Assembly: GCA_003641405.1 (NCBI GenBank)
Contig: QNAF01000127.1
Span: 1-7,413 of the forward strand
From: Candidatus Zixiibacteriota bacterium
GTDB taxonomy: Bacteria > Zixibacteria > MSB-5A5 > GN15 > FEB-12
Direction of reading: 5' to 3'
DNA length: 7,413 bases
Numbering within the stretch: position 1 is the first letter of the stretch; every line of letters starts with the position of its first letter. The notes below the pieces were generated by a model, which searched no databases, had not been told where the DNA came from, and was given only the letters and a program-made list of their open reading frames with translations. Of this stretch, positions 6,303-7,413 are shown in pieces. A program made the position numbers and the translations under genes.

Positions 6303-7413
6303 GGTTTTTCTCCGGCTGATACCTGACGAGGTTCATAGCACACACCGGACATTCGCCCTTGTGATCCTGGGTTACCCTACATTCAGTCATGGGGCAGACG
6401 TAGACTTGCCAATTGTCGGTTTCATTCAGGGGAACCAACTTCATCCCGCACTCAGAGCAATTGCCTTCACCATATTGAATAACGTAGTAATGCTCGGGCA
6501 TCGGACAGGTGTAGATGTTGTGACCACCAGTGGCGACGAACTCGTCAGGATCAGGTTCCGGTAGTTTGCTGACCTGTTCGTGGGAGGCGTCGTGTGTCTC
6601 ATGAGTGTTCCCGTGATCGTGTCCGGTCTGGTATCCTTCGGCGAGGGCTTCGCTCAGGCGTGATTCGCTGTCCAGCAGGAATTGTCCTGATGTCACCACC
6701 AGTTCGTTTTCTGAGAGGCCTGAGAGGACTGCGATGTTATCATCATCTCCTACTGCTCCAGTCACGATAACTCTCGGCTCGTAGACATCGTCACCCGACA
6801 CGACATAAGCCAGTTTCCGTACTCCGGAATTGATGACGGCAGATCTAGGGATAACAAGTTGGTCGCCTTTAAGCTGGGACGTAATCGAGACCTCGGCATA
6901 CATCTCAGGCATAAGTCGATAGTCGCTGTTGTTGATATCGAGGCGTATTTCAACCTGTCCGTGAGTATCGAGAAAGGGAGACACGTACGAGATTGTCGCG
7001 GTGATTTTTATGTTATCCGTGTTGGGCAACAGCACACCGGCCTTCTGATCCATATAAACGAACGGAACATCCTGCTCATAAACATGAGCCACCACCCATA
7101 CGGTCGAGAGATCGGATATCTCATACAGTTTGGCGCCCGGCTTGAGGTAGTCTCCCTCAGAGACTTTCTTGGAGATCACTATGCCGTTGGCGGGGGAGAT
7201 GATTGTCATTGTACGAGTAATTTTCCCCGAAGATTCCAGGCGCTCGATCTGATCTTCGGAGATATCCCAGTTGGTCAGTCGATGGCGGCTGGCTTCCACC
7301 AGGTTCGCTACGGCTTCGCCGGATTCAACAGCTATCAGGTATTCTCGCTGGGCGGCCACGAGATCTGGTGAGTACAGCTCCAGAAGCGGTTGTCCCTTGT
7401 AGACTCTTTCGCC
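6292..7413 (-). CDS. cusB: CusB-type periplasmic adaptor with tandem C-terminal heavy-metal-binding modules; N-terminus beyond the window
   Basis: The reading frame is open to the right edge, giving 373 residues of the C-terminal part; the signal peptide and true start are missing. The visible part begins GERVYKGQPLLELYSPDLVA, the end of the first lipoyl half, and enters a helical hairpin (about 7359-7220). The second lipoyl half (SPANGIVISKKVSEGDYLKPG), the adaptor motif YEISDLSTVWVVAHVYEQD, a beta-barrel and a membrane-proximal domain follow. After a His-rich linker (6580-6621, HDHGNTHETHDASH) come two Cys/Met modules. The first (6430-6513) has YTCPM and CSECGMKLVP. The second (6325-6402) has YVCPMTEC and CPVCAMNLV. 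Such modules in CusB-type proteins usually sit at the N-terminus, so the C-terminal pair is notable. It would deliver Cu(I) or Ag(I) to the CusA encoded downstream, whose start it overlaps by 11 bases. Confidence 0.93.
   Translation of the reverse strand, partial: GERVYKGQPLLELYSPDLVAAQREYLIAVESGEAVANLVEASRHRLTNWDISEDQIERLESSGKITRTMTIISPANGIVISKKVSEGDYLKPGAKLYEISDLSTVWVVAHVYEQDVPFVYMDQKAGVLLPNTDNIKITATISYVSPFLDTHGQVEIRLDINNSDYRLMPEMYAEVSITSQLKGDQLVIPRSAVINSGVRKLAYVVSGDDVYEPRVIVTGAVGDDDNIAVLSGLSENELVVTSGQFLLDSESRLSEALAEGYQTGHDHGNTHETHDASHEQVSKLPEPDPDEFVATGGHNIYTCPMPEHYYVIQYGEGNCSECGMKLVPLNETDNWQVYVCPMTECRVTQDHKGECPVCAMNLVRYQPEKNHDQ
6310..6313 (-). promoter_or_regulatory. Ribosome binding site of cusA
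   Basis: The minus strand reads GCCGGAGAAAAACCATG. GGAG stands seven bases before ATG 6302 and lies within the last codons of cusB, consistent with translational coupling of adaptor and pump. Confidence 0.7.

Noticed and set aside
6859..7371. Plus-strand open frame of 170 codons opposite cusB
   Set aside because: The opposite strand encodes an unmistakable adaptor with conserved motifs. The plus-strand product has no recognisable domain, signal or operon context.
1..7413. CRISPR arrays, tRNA or rRNA genes, insertion sequences, phage genes
   Set aside because: I saw no repeat-spacer pattern, tRNA cloverleaf, terminal inverted repeats or transposase. Nearly all bases are in efflux genes.

Overview
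The window holds two back-to-back heavy-metal RND (HME-RND) efflux systems of a Gram-negative (diderm) bacterium. Every credible gene is on the minus strand, so the window reads biologically from its right end (7413) to its left end (1). The diderm inference rests on an inner-membrane RND pump, periplasmic adaptors and a TolC-type outer-membrane channel. By eye, about half the bases are G+C. The proteins are not close enough to a model species for me to name a phylum, and no rRNA or tRNA is present to settle it.

Unit 1 (7413 to 3180) is a CusBA pair. The adaptor gene is cut by the right edge and lacks its N-terminus. It ends in a His-rich linker and two tandem Cys/Met heavy-metal-binding modules. 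Its stop codon overlaps the start of the pump gene by 11 bases. The pump is a full-length CusA of 1040 residues. It keeps the three-methionine Cu(I)/Ag(I) site and the Asp/Glu/Lys proton-relay residues known from E. coli CusA, so monovalent Cu/Ag export is the firmest functional call here.

The junction (3179 to 3101) is 79 bases long. It carries a good sigma70-type promoter (TTGACA, 16-base spacer, TATATT) over a short inverted repeat, and no convincing terminator. Unit 2 therefore probably has its own promoter and may also receive read-through from cusA.

Unit 2 (3100 to 1) starts with a small exported Cys-rich protein of unknown function. After a 98-base gap with a cluster of palindromes come a CzcC/TolC-like outer-membrane factor, a short CzcB-like adaptor with His-rich ends, and the first 79 codons of a second RND pump of CzcA type cut by the left edge. 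The last three genes are tightly coupled: an 8-base overlap, then a 10-base gap with the Shine-Dalgarno reaching into the previous stop codon.

Together the locus looks like a metal-resistance island. A Cu/Ag pump is joined to a second tripartite pump whose His-rich adaptor suggests divalent ions, though its substrate is open. Only one outer-membrane channel gene is visible, so it may serve both pumps unless another lies outside the window. No regulator, transposase, CRISPR array or RNA gene is visible. The least understood parts are the Cys-rich small protein and the near-leaderless promoter in front of it.
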